A DNA stretch of 64,000 nucleotides from Bacillota bacterium (GCA_015059245.1 SVAU01000004.1:62001-126000); one strand, 5' to 3'. Numbered from the stretch's first letter, positions 1 through 9,749 are shown. Notes: generated by a model not told the origin, from the sequence alone. Numbers and translations are program-made.

Positions 1-1
1 T

Positions 2-388
2 GTACAAGCTGGAGATATCTATGTAGATGGTTCTCGTATTGGAGAAGTTGGTTCAGTAGTAATTAAAGATCGTAAGTTAATGTCTAGAGATGGAATACTA
101 ATTACTATCTTAAATATAAATCCATTAACAAGAAAATTACTTATAAAACCAAATATAACTACAAGAGGATTTGTTCTAGTAAATGAAAATGCAGAACTTA
201 TTGCTCAAATAGAAAATAAAACTACTGAAATAGTTACTAAATTCTTAAGTGAAAACGCTTATAGCTATACTGATTTAAAGAATCAAATTATATTAGAACT
301 ACATCCATTTATTAGTAATCTAACAGGAAGACGTCCTATAGTATTACCAGTAATAATGGAAGTAAGAGAATCTTCTAAAGAAGAATAA
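2..388 (+). CDS. rnj: Ribonuclease J, C-terminal fragment (5' end outside window)
   Basis: The frame is open from base 2, so this is the end of a longer gene; the internal ATG at 80 is not the start. The fragment begins with the strand-rich DGSRIGEVGS stretch, followed by RDGILITILNIN and TTRGFVLVNE, which match the C-terminal part of the beta-CASP exonuclease/endonuclease RNase J (in RNase J1 the matching segment reads DGSGIGDVGN and later ISRGFVYVRE). The catalytic metallo-beta-lactamase motifs lie outside the window. RNase J works in mRNA decay and rRNA maturation, usually alongside RNase Y, which is also encoded here (3991-5544). The stop is followed directly by a shared hairpin terminator. 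Confidence 0.9.
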   Translation, partial: VQAGDIYVDGSRIGEVGSVVIKDRKLMSRDGILITILNINPLTRKLLIKPNITTRGFVLVNENAELIAQIENKTTEIVTKFLSENAYSYTDLKNQIILELHPFISNLTGRRPIVLPVIMEVRESSKEE

Positions 389-416
389 AAAAGTGATTAA
401 ACAATCACTTTTTTTA
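387..416. terminator. Bidirectional Rho-independent terminator
   Basis: Stem AAGTGATT / AATCACTT (391-410) with an AAAC loop, flanked by an A run on the left and a T run on the right. It ends the plus-strand RNase J gene and the convergent minus-strand acetyltransferase gene. Confidence 0.85.
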
Positions 417-1013
417 TTTAAAATCATCAATATAGTAATTAATCTTTTCTATTAACTTACCAACATCGTACCCATCAGCAAAACCATGATGTACCATTAT
501 CATTAAATTACATATATATCTACCGTCTTTTAATAAATACTTATCCCAAATAAGTTGAGGTATAGTAATACTCTTATCATGAGGAGATACTAAACTACTA
601 AAACTAGCCCATGGAAAACAAGATAACCAAACTACATCTAATCTTTCTTCTGTAGTAGCTTCATACTTACCTAATTTTTCTTTTTTAGAAACAAATTCAT
701 CTATAAAACTTTCATATTCAGTACTATCACAATCAAAGAAACCTAAATTACTATCTACTCTTTCAGTAAAATTTGGACTTATTCTTGGACAGTAATAAAA
801 CTTTCCATCTTTATATCTATATTTAAATGCTTCTACTTCATTAATAGCTTTACCTATTATAAATCCCATAGTAGCATAAAAATGCTTATGTACTTTAGTA
901 TATTGAACTACATTAGTAACATCTAATGGAACTGTCATAATTATAAAAGGACTTTCCATATCATTATAATGTTCAAATAAATTCTTTCTACTAAAATCTT
1001 CTACTTCTACCAT
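414..1013 (-). CDS. Chloramphenicol acetyltransferase-like protein (CAT family)
   Basis: A 199-residue protein. The start is placed at the ATG ending at 1013 because GGTGAT lies just upstream; the further upstream in-frame ATG at 1052 would add a hydrophobic stretch and has no such site. The C-terminus carries VHHGFADGYD, matching the CAT active-site signature HHxxxDG with the catalytic His, and the middle has FPWASFSS, equivalent to PWTSF of CatA. The start (FSRKNLFEHYND) also fits the CAT family, whose trimeric enzymes acetylate chloramphenicol with acetyl-CoA. Many gut Firmicutes carry CAT-like genes of unproven substrate, so resistance cannot be asserted. It is a lone gene, divergent from the VanY-type peptidase, with no mobile element nearby. 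Confidence 0.85.
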   Translation of the reverse strand: MVEVEDFSRKNLFEHYNDMESPFIIMTVPLDVTNVVQYTKVHKHFYATMGFIIGKAINEVEAFKYRYKDGKFYYCPRISPNFTERVDSNLGFFDCDSTEYESFIDEFVSKKEKLGKYEATTEERLDVVWLSCFPWASFSSLVSPHDKSITIPQLIWDKYLLKDGRYICNLMIMVHHGFADGYDVGKLIEKINYYIDDFK

Positions 1014-1089
1014 ATATATCACCACAACTATAATAACATATTTTAACCACACAAAAAATAATATGATAAAATATTCTTAAGGTGATTAT

Positions 1090-2031
1090 ATGAAAACCAA
1101 ATTAAAAATAAGAAAAAAGATAAAACTCCTATTATGTATATTTTTAGTTATAATTGTAAGTTATACCACTATAACTTTATTTAAAAACTACCAAAATAAT
1201 AAATATGAATTCTACATACCAAGTTTTAAAGAAAGTTATAACGAACAAAGTAGAAAACTAGAAGAACTACACTATTCTTCTAAAGAAATAGAAATAATTA
1301 TATCTAAGGTATCAACAGATAATATAAACTATTTAATCGAAAACAAAATAAACAAATCACCCGTAATAAAAATAGTAAATGAAAAATATTATATAGATGC
1401 TTACTTACAAGACTACATAACATATTACAATGATAATCAAGATAAAGAAATGACTGATATAATAGCAATAATTAATACACATTCTTTAAATACTAATACA
1501 GAAAAAACAGATATATCTAAAAATCAATTTACTATTCTAAATAAATACTATAATATAGATTCTTCATATCCTAACGAAGAAGAACTTGTAACAATAGATA
1601 GTAAATATCATTTAAATAAAGTAGAAACTAAAATAAAAAAGATTGCATATGATGCATTTATAAAAATGTATGATGACGCACCAGTAGATAGTAAATTTAA
1701 AATAACATCTGCTTATCGTAATTTTAGTACTCAAGAATCTTTATATAATTATGCAATATCACAAAATCAATCTACTACAGCTAAACAAGGTCATTCGGAA
1801 CACCAAACAGGTTATTCTATTGATATAGATAAATCTAATGCTTGGTTAAAAGAAAATGCTCATAAATATGGTTTTATCTTAAGATATCCAGAAAACAAAG
1901 AATACCTAACAGGTTATTCATATAACGAAACACATTATCGTTACTGTGGAATAGAATGTGCAACATACATATACGAAAACAATATTACATATGAAGAATA
2001 CTATGAATATTTTATAAAATATAATAAATAA
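1090..2031 (+). CDS. VanY-type D-Ala-D-Ala carboxypeptidase (peptidase M15B)
   Basis: A 313-residue protein with one N-terminal hydrophobic segment (about residues 11-31, after a Lys/Arg-rich start), so it is probably membrane-anchored with the enzyme outside. Residues about 170-300 form the M15 domain: SAYRNFSTQ, then SEHQTGYSIDID (zinc-binding His and Asp in SxHxxGxxxD) and ETHYRYCG (the EPWHxRYVG-like catalytic/zinc segment). M15B enzymes trim the terminal D-Ala from peptidoglycan stem peptides. The 170-residue N-terminal region is lineage-specific. AAGGTGATT precedes the ATG. No van genes are nearby, so housekeeping wall trimming is more likely than glycopeptide resistance. Confidence 0.88.
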   Translation: MKTKLKIRKKIKLLLCIFLVIIVSYTTITLFKNYQNNKYEFYIPSFKESYNEQSRKLEELHYSSKEIEIIISKVSTDNINYLIENKINKSPVIKIVNEKYYIDAYLQDYITYYNDNQDKEMTDIIAIINTHSLNTNTEKTDISKNQFTILNKYYNIDSSYPNEEELVTIDSKYHLNKVETKIKKIAYDAFIKMYDDAPVDSKFKITSAYRNFSTQESLYNYAISQNQSTTAKQGHSEHQTGYSIDIDKSNAWLKENAHKYGFILRYPENKEYLTGYSYNETHYRYCGIECATYIYENNITYEEYYEYFIKYNK

Positions 2032-2032
2032 A

Positions 2033-2060
2033 AAAACTGATAGTTATCTATCAGTTTTAT
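2033..2060. terminator. Bidirectional terminator
   Basis: Stem AAAACTGATA / TATCAGTTTT around GTTATC, between the convergent VanY-type peptidase and DHH phosphoesterase genes. A and T runs lie on both sides. Confidence 0.85.
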
Positions 2061-3049
2061 ATTGGTCTATGATATCCAGTAGGTTCCAACACCTTACGTA
2101 ATCTTTTACCTACTTCTTCAACACTAGAATCAGTAATCCTAGCAGCACCACTAGATTGGTTACCACCACCACCTAGTTCCTTCATTACTTCTCCTACATC
2201 AATATTCTCAGGACTTCTAGCACTTACTTGTACTACTCCATCTCCTACATTACCTACTGCAAAAGAAGCATCTACTCCATACTTTAAAACATAATCAGCA
2301 GCTTTTGCTAATTCTTCTTGTGTATATACTACATTTTGATCAGCTAATATAGTAGCTATAGTACATGTAACTATATCAACCTTATTAACTAAATCCTGTA
2401 CTCTTCTATCACTAGTAAAATCTTCTAAGAATAAATCATTTACTCTATTTATATTAGCTCCCATACTAGCTAACTTAGAACCAGCTAAGAAAGTATCATC
2501 ACCAACATTCTTAGACATATGATTAGTATCTAAATAAATACCAGCTAGTAAATATGTTGCGATTTCATTAGGACACTTACATCTAAACATACACATAAGT
2601 CTTGCTACTATTTCAGAAGCACTTGATACATGTTCATCAACAAATGTAGCATTACTTGGCATAGTAGTATCATCCATATTATGATGATCAATTATTATAG
2701 TATTATCAGGATTATCTATAACATCCCCAATACTTACCATTCCTCTTTTATTAACATCAGTTAATATATATACATCATCATCTTCTTTCATTTCTAAGTA
2801 TTTATCCCTACTTACTATTTCAAAATCCTTAGATACATCATCCATAATGATTTGTATACCTCGTTGTAATTCTTTAACATCATCATTTACAACTATTATT
2901 GGTCTTGCATTCATCTTTCTTACTATAGTAGCAAGACCTAAAGCAGATCCAATAGCATCAAAATCTATTCTATTATGAGGAACTATTACTACTTTTTTAG
3001 CTCCTAGTATTCTCTGCTCAATATTAAGTTTTAAATTCTTAATATCCAT
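2057..3049 (-). CDS. DHH/DHHA1 phosphoesterase (GdpP/NrnA-like, stand-alone)
   Basis: A 330-residue soluble protein. The DHH domain shows HNRIDFDAIGSA (DxD metal motif), a later LTDVN and IIDHHNMDD (the DHH motif). The C-terminal DHHA1 domain ends in GGGGNQSSGAA, equivalent to the GGGGH region of GdpP. The family hydrolyses cyclic di-AMP, pApA or nanoRNA with Mn2+. Sequence detail looks closer to the catalytic half of GdpP than to B. subtilis NrnA, but the membrane, PAS and degenerate GGDEF domains of GdpP are absent. The final Gly is followed by Asn, not the usual His. It could be a c-di-AMP phosphodiesterase or a pApA/nanoRNase. GGTGAT sits before the ATG. Confidence 0.85.
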   Translation of the reverse strand: MDIKNLKLNIEQRILGAKKVVIVPHNRIDFDAIGSALGLATIVRKMNARPIIVVNDDVKELQRGIQIIMDDVSKDFEIVSRDKYLEMKEDDDVYILTDVNKRGMVSIGDVIDNPDNTIIIDHHNMDDTTMPSNATFVDEHVSSASEIVARLMCMFRCKCPNEIATYLLAGIYLDTNHMSKNVGDDTFLAGSKLASMGANINRVNDLFLEDFTSDRRVQDLVNKVDIVTCTIATILADQNVVYTQEELAKAADYVLKYGVDASFAVGNVGDGVVQVSARSPENIDVGEVMKELGGGGNQSSGAARITDSSVEEVGKRLRKVLEPTGYHRPI

Positions 3050-3073
3050 ATTATCACCTACTTATACCAACAT

Positions 3074-3101
3074 ATTATACACACCTTAAATTGTTTGGCA
3101 A
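3074..3101 (-). promoter_or_regulatory. Probable sigma-A promoter of the DHH gene
   Basis: On the minus strand TTGCCA (3096-3101) and TATAAT (3074-3079) are separated by 16 bases, about 25 bases before the start codon. Confidence 0.6.
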
Positions 3102-3112
3102 CTTGACAAAAT

Positions 3113-3140
3113 TAAAAAAGAGGTTCTCACCTCTTTTTAT
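3113..3140 (-). terminator. Terminator of the SDR gene
   Basis: Stem AAAGAGGT / ACCTCTTT with a TCTC loop, followed on the minus strand by a T run. Confidence 0.8.
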
Positions 3141-3145
3141 AAGCT

Positions 3146-3940
3146 TTAAACACCCATTGTAGCAGTTTCAGGTAATGTACTTCCACCATCTATTACAATA
3201 CCTTGACCAGTAATATAACTAGATTCTTCACAAGCTAAGAATGCAGCAAGTTCGCCTAATTCTTCAATCTTACCCATTCTTCCCATTGGAATAGCTCCTG
3301 CAATTGAATTAACAACACTTTCTGGATCTTCAGGACAAGCATCTAATGCCATAGTATCAATAAGTGGAGTTCTAATATATCCAGGCATTATAGCATTAAC
3401 TCTAATATTATAATCTACTAATTCTCTAGCTAAAGCTTTAGTAAATCCTAAATTAGCGCCTTTAGTAGCTGCGTAAGCAACTTCTCCTGGGTCTGCTACC
3501 ATTGGTCCTGTAACACTTGATAAATTAACTATTGAAGCATTTCTATTCTTCATATAAGGTAAACAAGCTTTAGTAACATTCCAACTACCTTTAATATTAA
3601 TATCGAAATGGAAATCTCTCATTTCATCATCCATATCTTCAAATCTAACTAGTTTACAAACTCCAGCGTTATTAACTAATACATCAATATTTTCATATTG
3701 TTTAACAACACTCTTAATAGCAGTATTAATCGCACCTTTATTACGAACATCTACTCTATATCCAGATACTTCATGTCCTTCAGCTTTTAATCCTTCAACT
3801 ACATCATTTAAACTTTCTGCATAATCAAGAATAACTACTTTAGCACCATACTTTAAGAATACTTTAACTATTCCTAAACCATTACCCATAGCACCACCAG
3901 TAACTATACAAACTTTGTCTTTTAATTTCACTCTAACCAT
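3146..3940 (-). CDS. Short-chain dehydrogenase/reductase (classical SDR)
   Basis: A 264-residue classical SDR. The glycine-rich NAD(P)-binding motif TGGAMGNGLG starts near residue 14, followed by NNAGV, the catalytic Ser in NLSSVTG and the YAATK catalytic Tyr-Lys pair. ILDYAE with Asp after the second beta strand favours NAD(H). The C-terminus has the usual MGRMGKIEELG and ITGQGIVIDGGS. The family oxidises or reduces sugars, polyols, steroids or acyl carriers; substrate cannot be read here. The general look is that of UcpA/glucose-dehydrogenase-like SDRs. It is a single-gene unit with its own terminator. Confidence 0.88.
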   Translation of the reverse strand: MVRVKLKDKVCIVTGGAMGNGLGIVKVFLKYGAKVVILDYAESLNDVVEGLKAEGHEVSGYRVDVRNKGAINTAIKSVVKQYENIDVLVNNAGVCKLVRFEDMDDEMRDFHFDINIKGSWNVTKACLPYMKNRNASIVNLSSVTGPMVADPGEVAYAATKGANLGFTKALARELVDYNIRVNAIMPGYIRTPLIDTMALDACPEDPESVVNSIAGAIPMGRMGKIEELGELAAFLACEESSYITGQGIVIDGGSTLPETATMGV

Positions 3941-3975
3941 CTCCTATTATCTATATAATAACATATCTAAACTAA

Positions 3976-4004
3976 TAAAAAAAGAAGCAATTATTTTGCT
4001 TCTT
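3976..4004 (-). terminator. Terminator overlapping the rny stop
   Basis: Stem AAGAAGCAA / TTGCTTCTT (3982-4004) with a five-base loop, followed on the minus strand by T7. The stop codon of rny lies in the loop. Confidence 0.85.
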
Positions 4005-5544
4005 CTTGTGCTCTAGTTTCTCTGATAACTGTAATTTTAATAGTACCAGGATATTGCATTTCATTTTCAATTTTTTCTTTCATTTCACGAGCAATCTTGT
4101 AACTTTGAGTATCATCAATTTCTTCTGGTTTAACCATAACTCTAACTTCTCTACCAGCTTGCATCGCAAATGTTTTTTCAACACCATCGAAACTGTTACC
4201 AATTTCTTCAAGTTGTTCTAATCTCTTAATGTAATTTTCTAACGAATCATTTCTAGCACCAGGTCTAGCAGCAGATAATGTATCAGCTATTTGTACTAAT
4301 GTAGAAATAACACTAGTTGCTTCAGTATCACCATGATGTGATTTTATAGCATTAATAACTACTGCATCTTCACGATATTTCTTAGCAATTTCTTCACCAA
4401 GTTCAACATGGCTACCATCAACTTCAAAGTCAATAGCTTTACCAATGTCATGTAGTAAACCAGCTCTCTTAGCTAAAGCAATATTTTCACCTAACTCAGC
4501 AGCCATTAAACCACATAAATGTCCAACTTCTTTAGAATGTTGTAATGCATTTTGACCATAACTAGTTCTAAAATTCAATTTACCAATTAGATTAACTAAC
4601 TTAGGATCTACTTTAGTAAGACCTAATTCATAACAAGCATCATTACCTATTTCAGTAATCTTTTCACTCATGTCTTTAGATACTTTATCATATACTTCTT
4701 CAATTCTAGCTGGATGAATTCTTCCATCTTTAATTAAAGTTTCAATAGTAATCTTAGCAATTTCTCTTCTTAAAGGATCAAAACTAGATATTACTATTGC
4801 TTCTGGAGTATCATCAATAATTAAATCAACACCAGTAACTGATTCAATAGTTCTAATATTTCTTCCTTCTCTACCAATTAATCTACCTTTCATTTCATCA
4901 TTAGGTAAAGTAATTGTACTAACAGTTTGTTCGTTAGTTACATCGTTAGCATATCTTTGCATGCTTCCAACAATTAATTGCTTAGCAGCTTCATTAGCTT
5001 TTAATTTAGCTTCAGCTTCTTGTTCTTTAATATAGTCCGCTATTTCTAGTGCCATATTTTCTTCTACTCTTTTCATGATTAAGTCATGAGCTTTTTCTTT
5101 TGAGAATTTAGCAATAGCTTCTAATTGCTCCATCTCAGTTTTCATTAATTCGTCAATTTTAGCTTCTTTTTCTTGTAAATCTTTTTGTTTAGTAAGTAAA
5201 TTATTATCTTTTTGATCTAACATCGCATCTCTATTATTTAGAAGTTCTTCTCTCTTATCTAAGTTCTTTTCACGTTGTAATAATCTGTCTTCAGAATCTT
5301 TAAGTTCTGCTTTCTTTTCTTTTACTTCTTTTTCAGTTTCTTTTTTTAAACGATAAGACTCTTCTTTAATTTCAAGAAGCGCATCTCTCTTTTGCTTTTC
5401 AGCATCTTTCTTTGCTTGATCAATTATCTTATTTGCTTTATTTTCGTTATTTTTTCCACGGAAATAATTAACAACTAAAATTATAATAACACCTAAAACG
5501 ATCCCCAGAAGAAGTGCTAAAATGAACCCTAAAATATTGTCCAT
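3991..5544 (-). CDS. rny: Ribonuclease Y
   Basis: A 517-residue protein of usual RNase Y length. Residues about 4-26 are a single membrane anchor, about 30-190 a charged coiled coil, about 205-270 a KH RNA-binding domain ([16 protein letters not shown]), and the rest an HD hydrolase domain with [10 protein letters not shown] and IKSHHGD as metal ligands. RNase Y is the membrane-bound endonuclease that starts mRNA decay in Firmicutes. GGAGG precedes the ATG. As in Bacillus it lies downstream of recA, but here the 909-residue gene intervenes. Confidence 0.97.
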   Translation of the reverse strand: MDNILGFILALLLGIVLGVIIILVVNYFRGKNNENKANKIIDQAKKDAEKQKRDALLEIKEESYRLKKETEKEVKEKKAELKDSEDRLLQREKNLDKREELLNNRDAMLDQKDNNLLTKQKDLQEKEAKIDELMKTEMEQLEAIAKFSKEKAHDLIMKRVEENMALEIADYIKEQEAEAKLKANEAAKQLIVGSMQRYANDVTNEQTVSTITLPNDEMKGRLIGREGRNIRTIESVTGVDLIIDDTPEAIVISSFDPLRREIAKITIETLIKDGRIHPARIEEVYDKVSKDMSEKITEIGNDACYELGLTKVDPKLVNLIGKLNFRTSYGQNALQHSKEVGHLCGLMAAELGENIALAKRAGLLHDIGKAIDFEVDGSHVELGEEIAKKYREDAVVINAIKSHHGDTEATSVISTLVQIADTLSAARPGARNDSLENYIKRLEQLEEIGNSFDGVEKTFAMQAGREVRVMVKPEEIDDTQSYKIAREMKEKIENEMQYPGTIKITVIRETRAQEEAK

Positions 5545-5605
5545 TTCGTACCTCCAAAAATCTATTTTATAGAAAAATTATAACAATTTAATCATCTATA
5601 AAACT

Positions 5606-5634
5606 ATTATAAAAAAAATTATATACTTTTTCAA
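5606..5634 (-). promoter_or_regulatory. Probable sigma-A promoter of rny
   Basis: Minus-strand TTGAAA (5629-5634), 17-base spacer, TATAAT (5606-5611). The rest of the gap 5635-5705 shows nothing else. Confidence 0.65.
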
Positions 5635-5707
5635 GAAAAAAGAAAAAAGCTTATATTATTTGCTGTGTTTTTACCACCTATAAAGCATTTTTATGGCATT
5701 TTTCATT

Positions 5708-5733
5708 AAAAAGACCCATCATTGGGTCTTTTT
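5708..5733 (-). terminator. Terminator of the 909-aa gene
   Basis: Stem AAAGACCCA / TGGGTCTTT with a TCAT loop. The last codons and TGA stop of the gene lie inside the hairpin. Confidence 0.8.
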
Positions 5734-8448
5734 ATCACTATATTGTAATGCTAATTTTCTAATATCTTGTTTATTTTTACTATATTCATTAATAACTTCT
5801 ATAGTAGCTTCCATTTCTTTTCTAGCTCTAGGATCATCACTTAAACATTCATATTGTAATCCATAATAATTAACTATTACATACCAATCTTCATTACAGA
5901 ATATGGCATTGTAATAACCTAATCTAGTCTTTTCAAATGATTCTTTACTCTTACCTTCATCTAAGTGCAATGTGAATCTAATACTATCTATTATTTTTTG
6001 TACTTTTCTTTGTAAAAGAATATTCTCCCTATCATATGTACAAGCTATTATATTCTTTCTAGGATCTAAATATTTTTGTTCAACTTCACCTAATTTAAGT
6101 CCATGTAAATTTGCTTTACTATCTTTATAGAAAACATGTAATGATTTATGATAACAATCAGTACCACCATATACTGGATCATCTTTTTCATATATAGTTG
6201 GAGTTGGAATATTTATTGGCCAATGTTCACCTTCAGGTTTTCTTTGTGAAGCACTTCCTATAGTAGCAACTTTTATATAACCTTTTTCTTCAGTTTCTTT
6301 ACTTACTCTACATATTTCTTCCATTCCTACTCTAAATGCTTCTGTCATAGGAGTTATAGAAGTACTATCTTTATCTATAGCTTCTATACTATTAGCAATT
6401 AGTAACTCACCATTTCTCTTTAAAGGAGAAAAAGAAGCAATACTACCATCAGGTTTATAAGTAAGTAATATTCTACCATTTTCACATAATAAAGCATGTA
6501 ATAAATGGTTATGTGCTATATCTTTAGTTCTAATACAGCAACTAGCTCTATAACCTAATACATATGCTATAGCAGCTTCGTGTCTCATTACTTCATAGCC
6601 CCAACCATTTTGTAGCGTTCCTTTAACATAAGGTATAGTAGATTCTACTCTTCTAACTTGTTTTCTATGAATATTACACATTTCATCATATATAACTTCA
6701 TTACTATAATGTCCTTTATTACCTAAACCAGCTTCATGTAGTATTCTTTCTAATCTATAACAATCAGGATCTAAATCATATCTAACTGTATTAACTTGTT
6801 CTTTTAATATAGTTTCAGCTTGAGCTAAATTAACATGTCCCTTACATAAATCTTTTATTGTTTCAAAATTATTATATAAATAATACCAACTAGAATATAT
6901 AGCAGTATCTTCATCAAATAAAGCATCTATATTATTAGCAGCAAACATAAATCTATTAAATTCTTCATGATTAACAGGTAAATACTTTTTACCTTCTGCT
7001 TTCATTTCTACCTTAGATACATCTAGTCTACTAACATTATCTAAGAAAGCTTTATTTATCGGATACTTACCACTTAATAATTCTATAGTTTTCTCAAGTC
7101 CAAATACTAAATACATCTTTATAGCTTTAGAATATGAATCAGATAATTCATCTTGTTCTGGATCAAATAATAATTGTACTATTTTATTAACATGTTTAAC
7201 ATTAATCTTCATTAACTGTCTTACATCCATACCATGTAAATAGTTCATATCTCTAGCAGTTAAATTAAATCTTAAGAAGAATACACTCTTTAAATCATTT
7301 GGTCTAGTAAATAAATCTCCAATAGTATCTTCAGTTGCATAAACTAATGCATTCTTTAATGAAATCATTAATGCTTTCTTTTCCAATTCATTAAATTGTG
7401 TAGTAAATAAAATATTATATAAATAATCTAATATTTGTTCTTCATATTGTGGATTACCAATTGATTTATCAACAACTATCTTAAATAATGCTCTTTGTAC
7501 AGGAACATCTAGATGTGATGTATCTAAGTATTTCTTACTAAATATAGTACCATCTTTAAATGAATCTTCTATTACATCTCCTAAAATAGAATTAACTACT
7601 TCTTGATCTACAACACCATTAGTATCAGATTTTAATACATTTAATTCTTGTAAATTTAATTGCTTTAAAGATTCTTTAGTTACTTCTAACTTTAATCCTT
7701 TACCGTTTAAACCATATAACTTACTATGTAACATTGAACCTAGAGTTCTTTTATCATCACCATAATACCAATGTGTAAATTTTTCAGTAACTTCAAATAT
7801 ATTTTTTGCATCAGGAGGCAATAATAACTTAGAACAATTACAATTTATTTGTTGAACCCACAAACGTCTACTTACTCCATCTACTAATCTATATATATCT
7901 GATTTAACTATCTGATTAAAAACTTTCTCTACATCTAACCAACTATAAAAAGACTCCGGTACTTTTTTACTACATAATATAATCATATGAAAATATTGAT
8001 TATAATGTAAATCATCAATTAACTTAGGACTTTTAAAATATCTAAGTAATACTTCTAATGCTCTAAGTTTTACTGGATTATAATAAAACTTTCCTTGTTT
8101 AGCTCTTTTAGATAATTCTTGCATGCTAAAGAACTTTTTATTAGTTATTATCTGTCTTAATTCTTGATCACTAGTAGTACCAATACCTAATAATATTTTT
8201 TGTATATGGACACTATCCCACATCTTTTCTTGTACTTCTGAAGGTACTGCTCTAAATACTGAAGCCATAGCATCATAATCTACTACTCTATCTAATCTTT
8301 TTAATACATCTTCACTAAATAATTCTATTATTTGATCATTACTTAGTTCCTTCATCATTCTTGTAAATTTAGCTCCACCAAAATGTGTAGGACTCTTAAG
8401 TAAATAATCTTTCATTTCTTGTACTTTATTAACTTCTTCCAAAACCAT
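5719..8448 (-). CDS. Large conserved-looking protein of unknown function (909 aa)
   Basis: I do not recognise this protein. It has no signal peptide or membrane segment. Residues about 1-560 look like a long run of short helices (armadillo/HEAT-like in feel, without a clear repeat). From about 600 the character changes: NGWGYEVMRHEAAIAYVLG, YRASCCIRTKD with a Cys pair, then ENGRILLTYKPDGSIASFSP and HWPINIPTPTIYE, which suggest a compact alpha/beta enzyme-like domain with conserved His and Cys. The N-terminal helices plus late Cys/His block faintly recall PcfJ-type proteins, but I cannot confirm it. It sits where cinA or pbpX would lie between recA and rny in Bacillus, with GAGGGAT before the ATG and its own terminator. 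Confidence 0.8.
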   Translation of the reverse strand: MVLEEVNKVQEMKDYLLKSPTHFGGAKFTRMMKELSNDQIIELFSEDVLKRLDRVVDYDAMASVFRAVPSEVQEKMWDSVHIQKILLGIGTTSDQELRQIITNKKFFSMQELSKRAKQGKFYYNPVKLRALEVLLRYFKSPKLIDDLHYNQYFHMIILCSKKVPESFYSWLDVEKVFNQIVKSDIYRLVDGVSRRLWVQQINCNCSKLLLPPDAKNIFEVTEKFTHWYYGDDKRTLGSMLHSKLYGLNGKGLKLEVTKESLKQLNLQELNVLKSDTNGVVDQEVVNSILGDVIEDSFKDGTIFSKKYLDTSHLDVPVQRALFKIVVDKSIGNPQYEEQILDYLYNILFTTQFNELEKKALMISLKNALVYATEDTIGDLFTRPNDLKSVFFLRFNLTARDMNYLHGMDVRQLMKINVKHVNKIVQLLFDPEQDELSDSYSKAIKMYLVFGLEKTIELLSGKYPINKAFLDNVSRLDVSKVEMKAEGKKYLPVNHEEFNRFMFAANNIDALFDEDTAIYSSWYYLYNNFETIKDLCKGHVNLAQAETILKEQVNTVRYDLDPDCYRLERILHEAGLGNKGHYSNEVIYDEMCNIHRKQVRRVESTIPYVKGTLQNGWGYEVMRHEAAIAYVLGYRASCCIRTKDIAHNHLLHALLCENGRILLTYKPDGSIASFSPLKRNGELLIANSIEAIDKDSTSITPMTEAFRVGMEEICRVSKETEEKGYIKVATIGSASQRKPEGEHWPINIPTPTIYEKDDPVYGGTDCYHKSLHVFYKDSKANLHGLKLGEVEQKYLDPRKNIIACTYDRENILLQRKVQKIIDSIRFTLHLDEGKSKESFEKTRLGYYNAIFCNEDWYVIVNYYGLQYECLSDDPRARKEMEATIEVINEYSKNKQDIRKLALQYSDKKTQ

Positions 8449-8492
8449 ATCTATCCCTCAATTGTTAGTTATTCTAGCACAATATAACCATT

Positions 8493-8520
8493 AAAAAAAG
8501 GAAAATTATAACTTTTCCTT
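8493..8520 (-). terminator. recA terminator
   Basis: Stem AAGGAAAA / TTTTCCTT followed on the minus strand by T7; overlaps the recA stop codon. Confidence 0.85.
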
Positions 8521-9601
8521 ATTCTATTACTTCACCAGTTTCTGGATCTATTTCAACATCATCTACTTTAGTAGTTTTTTTAGCTCCTTTAGGTTTCTTC
8601 ATATCTCCAACTATATCATAGTGTTCTCTAATTTTATATTCTAATTCAGCACACATTTCTGGATTATCTCTAAGTAATGCTTTAACATTTTCCTTACCTT
8701 GTCCTACCTTTTCACCATTGTAAGAATACCAAGCACCACTCTTTTCTAATGCTCCAATTTCACTTGCTAAATCAACTATTTCTCCTTCTTTAGATACACC
8801 TTCACCATACATTATATCAAGTGTTGCAGTTCTAAATGGAGGAGCAACTTTATTCTTAACTACTTTAACATTAGTTTTATTACCTATAACTTTATCACCT
8901 TGTTTAATTTGTTCTGCTCTTCTAACTTCTAATCTAATAGATGAATAGAACTTTAATGCTCTACCACCAGGAGTAGTTTCTGGATTACCAAACATAACTC
9001 CAACTTTTTCTCTTAATTGGTTAATAAATATTGCAGTAGTTTTTGTTTTATTTAATGTTCCTGATAATTTTCTTAATGCTTGACTCATTAATCTAGCTTG
9101 TAAACCTACATGAGCATCTCCCATTTCACCTTCTATTTCAGCTTGTGGTACTAATGCAGCAACTGAGTCTATTACAACTAAATCAATAATTTCACTTCTA
9201 ACTAAAGCTTCACAAATATCTAAAGCTTGTTCTCCAGTGTCAGGTTGCGATAATAACAATTGATCTAAATCTACACCTAAGTTTTGTGCATATACAGGAT
9301 CTAATGCATGTTCAGCATCAATAAAAGCCGCTCTACCTCCAGCTTTTTGTACTTCAGCTATAGCATGTAATGCAAATGTAGTTTTACCAGAAGATTCTGG
9401 TCCATATATTTCTATAATTCTTCCTTTAGGATATCCACCAGCACCTAATGCAATATCAAGTGTAATAGAACCTGAAGAAGTAGTTTCTATATTTAAATGA
9501 GCATCTGCTCCTAATCTCATTACTGACCCTTTACCAAATTGTTTTTCAATATCCGCTAAGACTTGCTCTAAAGCCTTATCCTTTTCTTTATCTGTTTTCA
9601 T
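8519..9601 (-). CDS. recA: Recombinase RecA
   Basis: A 360-residue protein of normal RecA length. Walker A GPESSGKT is at residues 67-74, the Walker B region [10 protein letters not shown] and the loop L2 region [17 protein letters not shown] follow, with an acidic C-terminal tail. RecA forms ATP-dependent filaments on ssDNA for recombination and SOS induction. The start is the ATG ending at 9601, preceded seven bases upstream by GGGAGGAC; an in-frame GTG at 9616 would place the start inside that site. A LexA-like box lies upstream of the promoter. No cinA is found on either side. Confidence 0.98.
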   Translation of the reverse strand: MKTDKEKDKALEQVLADIEKQFGKGSVMRLGADAHLNIETTSSGSITLDIALGAGGYPKGRIIEIYGPESSGKTTFALHAIAEVQKAGGRAAFIDAEHALDPVYAQNLGVDLDQLLLSQPDTGEQALDICEALVRSEIIDLVVIDSVAALVPQAEIEGEMGDAHVGLQARLMSQALRKLSGTLNKTKTTAIFINQLREKVGVMFGNPETTPGGRALKFYSSIRLEVRRAEQIKQGDKVIGNKTNVKVVKNKVAPPFRTATLDIMYGEGVSKEGEIVDLASEIGALEKSGAWYSYNGEKVGQGKENVKALLRDNPEMCAELEYKIREHYDIVGDMKKPKGAKKTTKVDDVEIDPETGEVIE

Positions 9602-9635
9602 GTTTTGTCCTCCCACATTTTCTTATGACATCTTC

Positions 9636-9664
9636 ATTTTATAATATCATTAGTTCATTGTCAA
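9636..9664 (-). promoter_or_regulatory. recA sigma-A promoter
   Basis: Minus-strand TTGACA (9659-9664), 17-base spacer, TAAAAT (9636-9641), about 35 bases before the recA start. Confidence 0.75.
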
Positions 9665-9672
9665 TACTTTTT

Positions 9673-9686
9673 CGAACATTTGTTTT
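9673..9686. promoter_or_regulatory. Putative LexA (SOS) box upstream of recA
   Basis: CGAACATTTGTTTT resembles the Firmicutes LexA/DinR operator CGAAC-N4-GTTCG: one half-site is perfect, the other is degenerate (GTTTT). It lies eight bases upstream of the recA -35 box, a sensible operator position. Sequence match only. Confidence 0.5.
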
Positions 9687-9705
9687 TATCTAACTTTTTA
9701 GACAT

Positions 9706-9743
9706 AAAAAAAGAATTTCACCATATTTCTAAGTGAAATTCTT
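9706..9743 (-). terminator. pgsA terminator
   Basis: Long stem AAGAATTTCAC / GTGAAATTCTT with an 11-base loop, then a minus-strand T run. Confidence 0.8.
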
Positions 9744-9749
9744 ATAATT

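Noticed and set aside
414..1013. CAT-like gene as an acquired resistance cassette
   Set aside because: No transposase, integrase or repeat nearby and base composition like the neighbours; substrate is also unproven.
1090..2031. VanY-type gene as part of a glycopeptide-resistance cluster
   Set aside because: No vanH/A/X or two-component genes adjacent.
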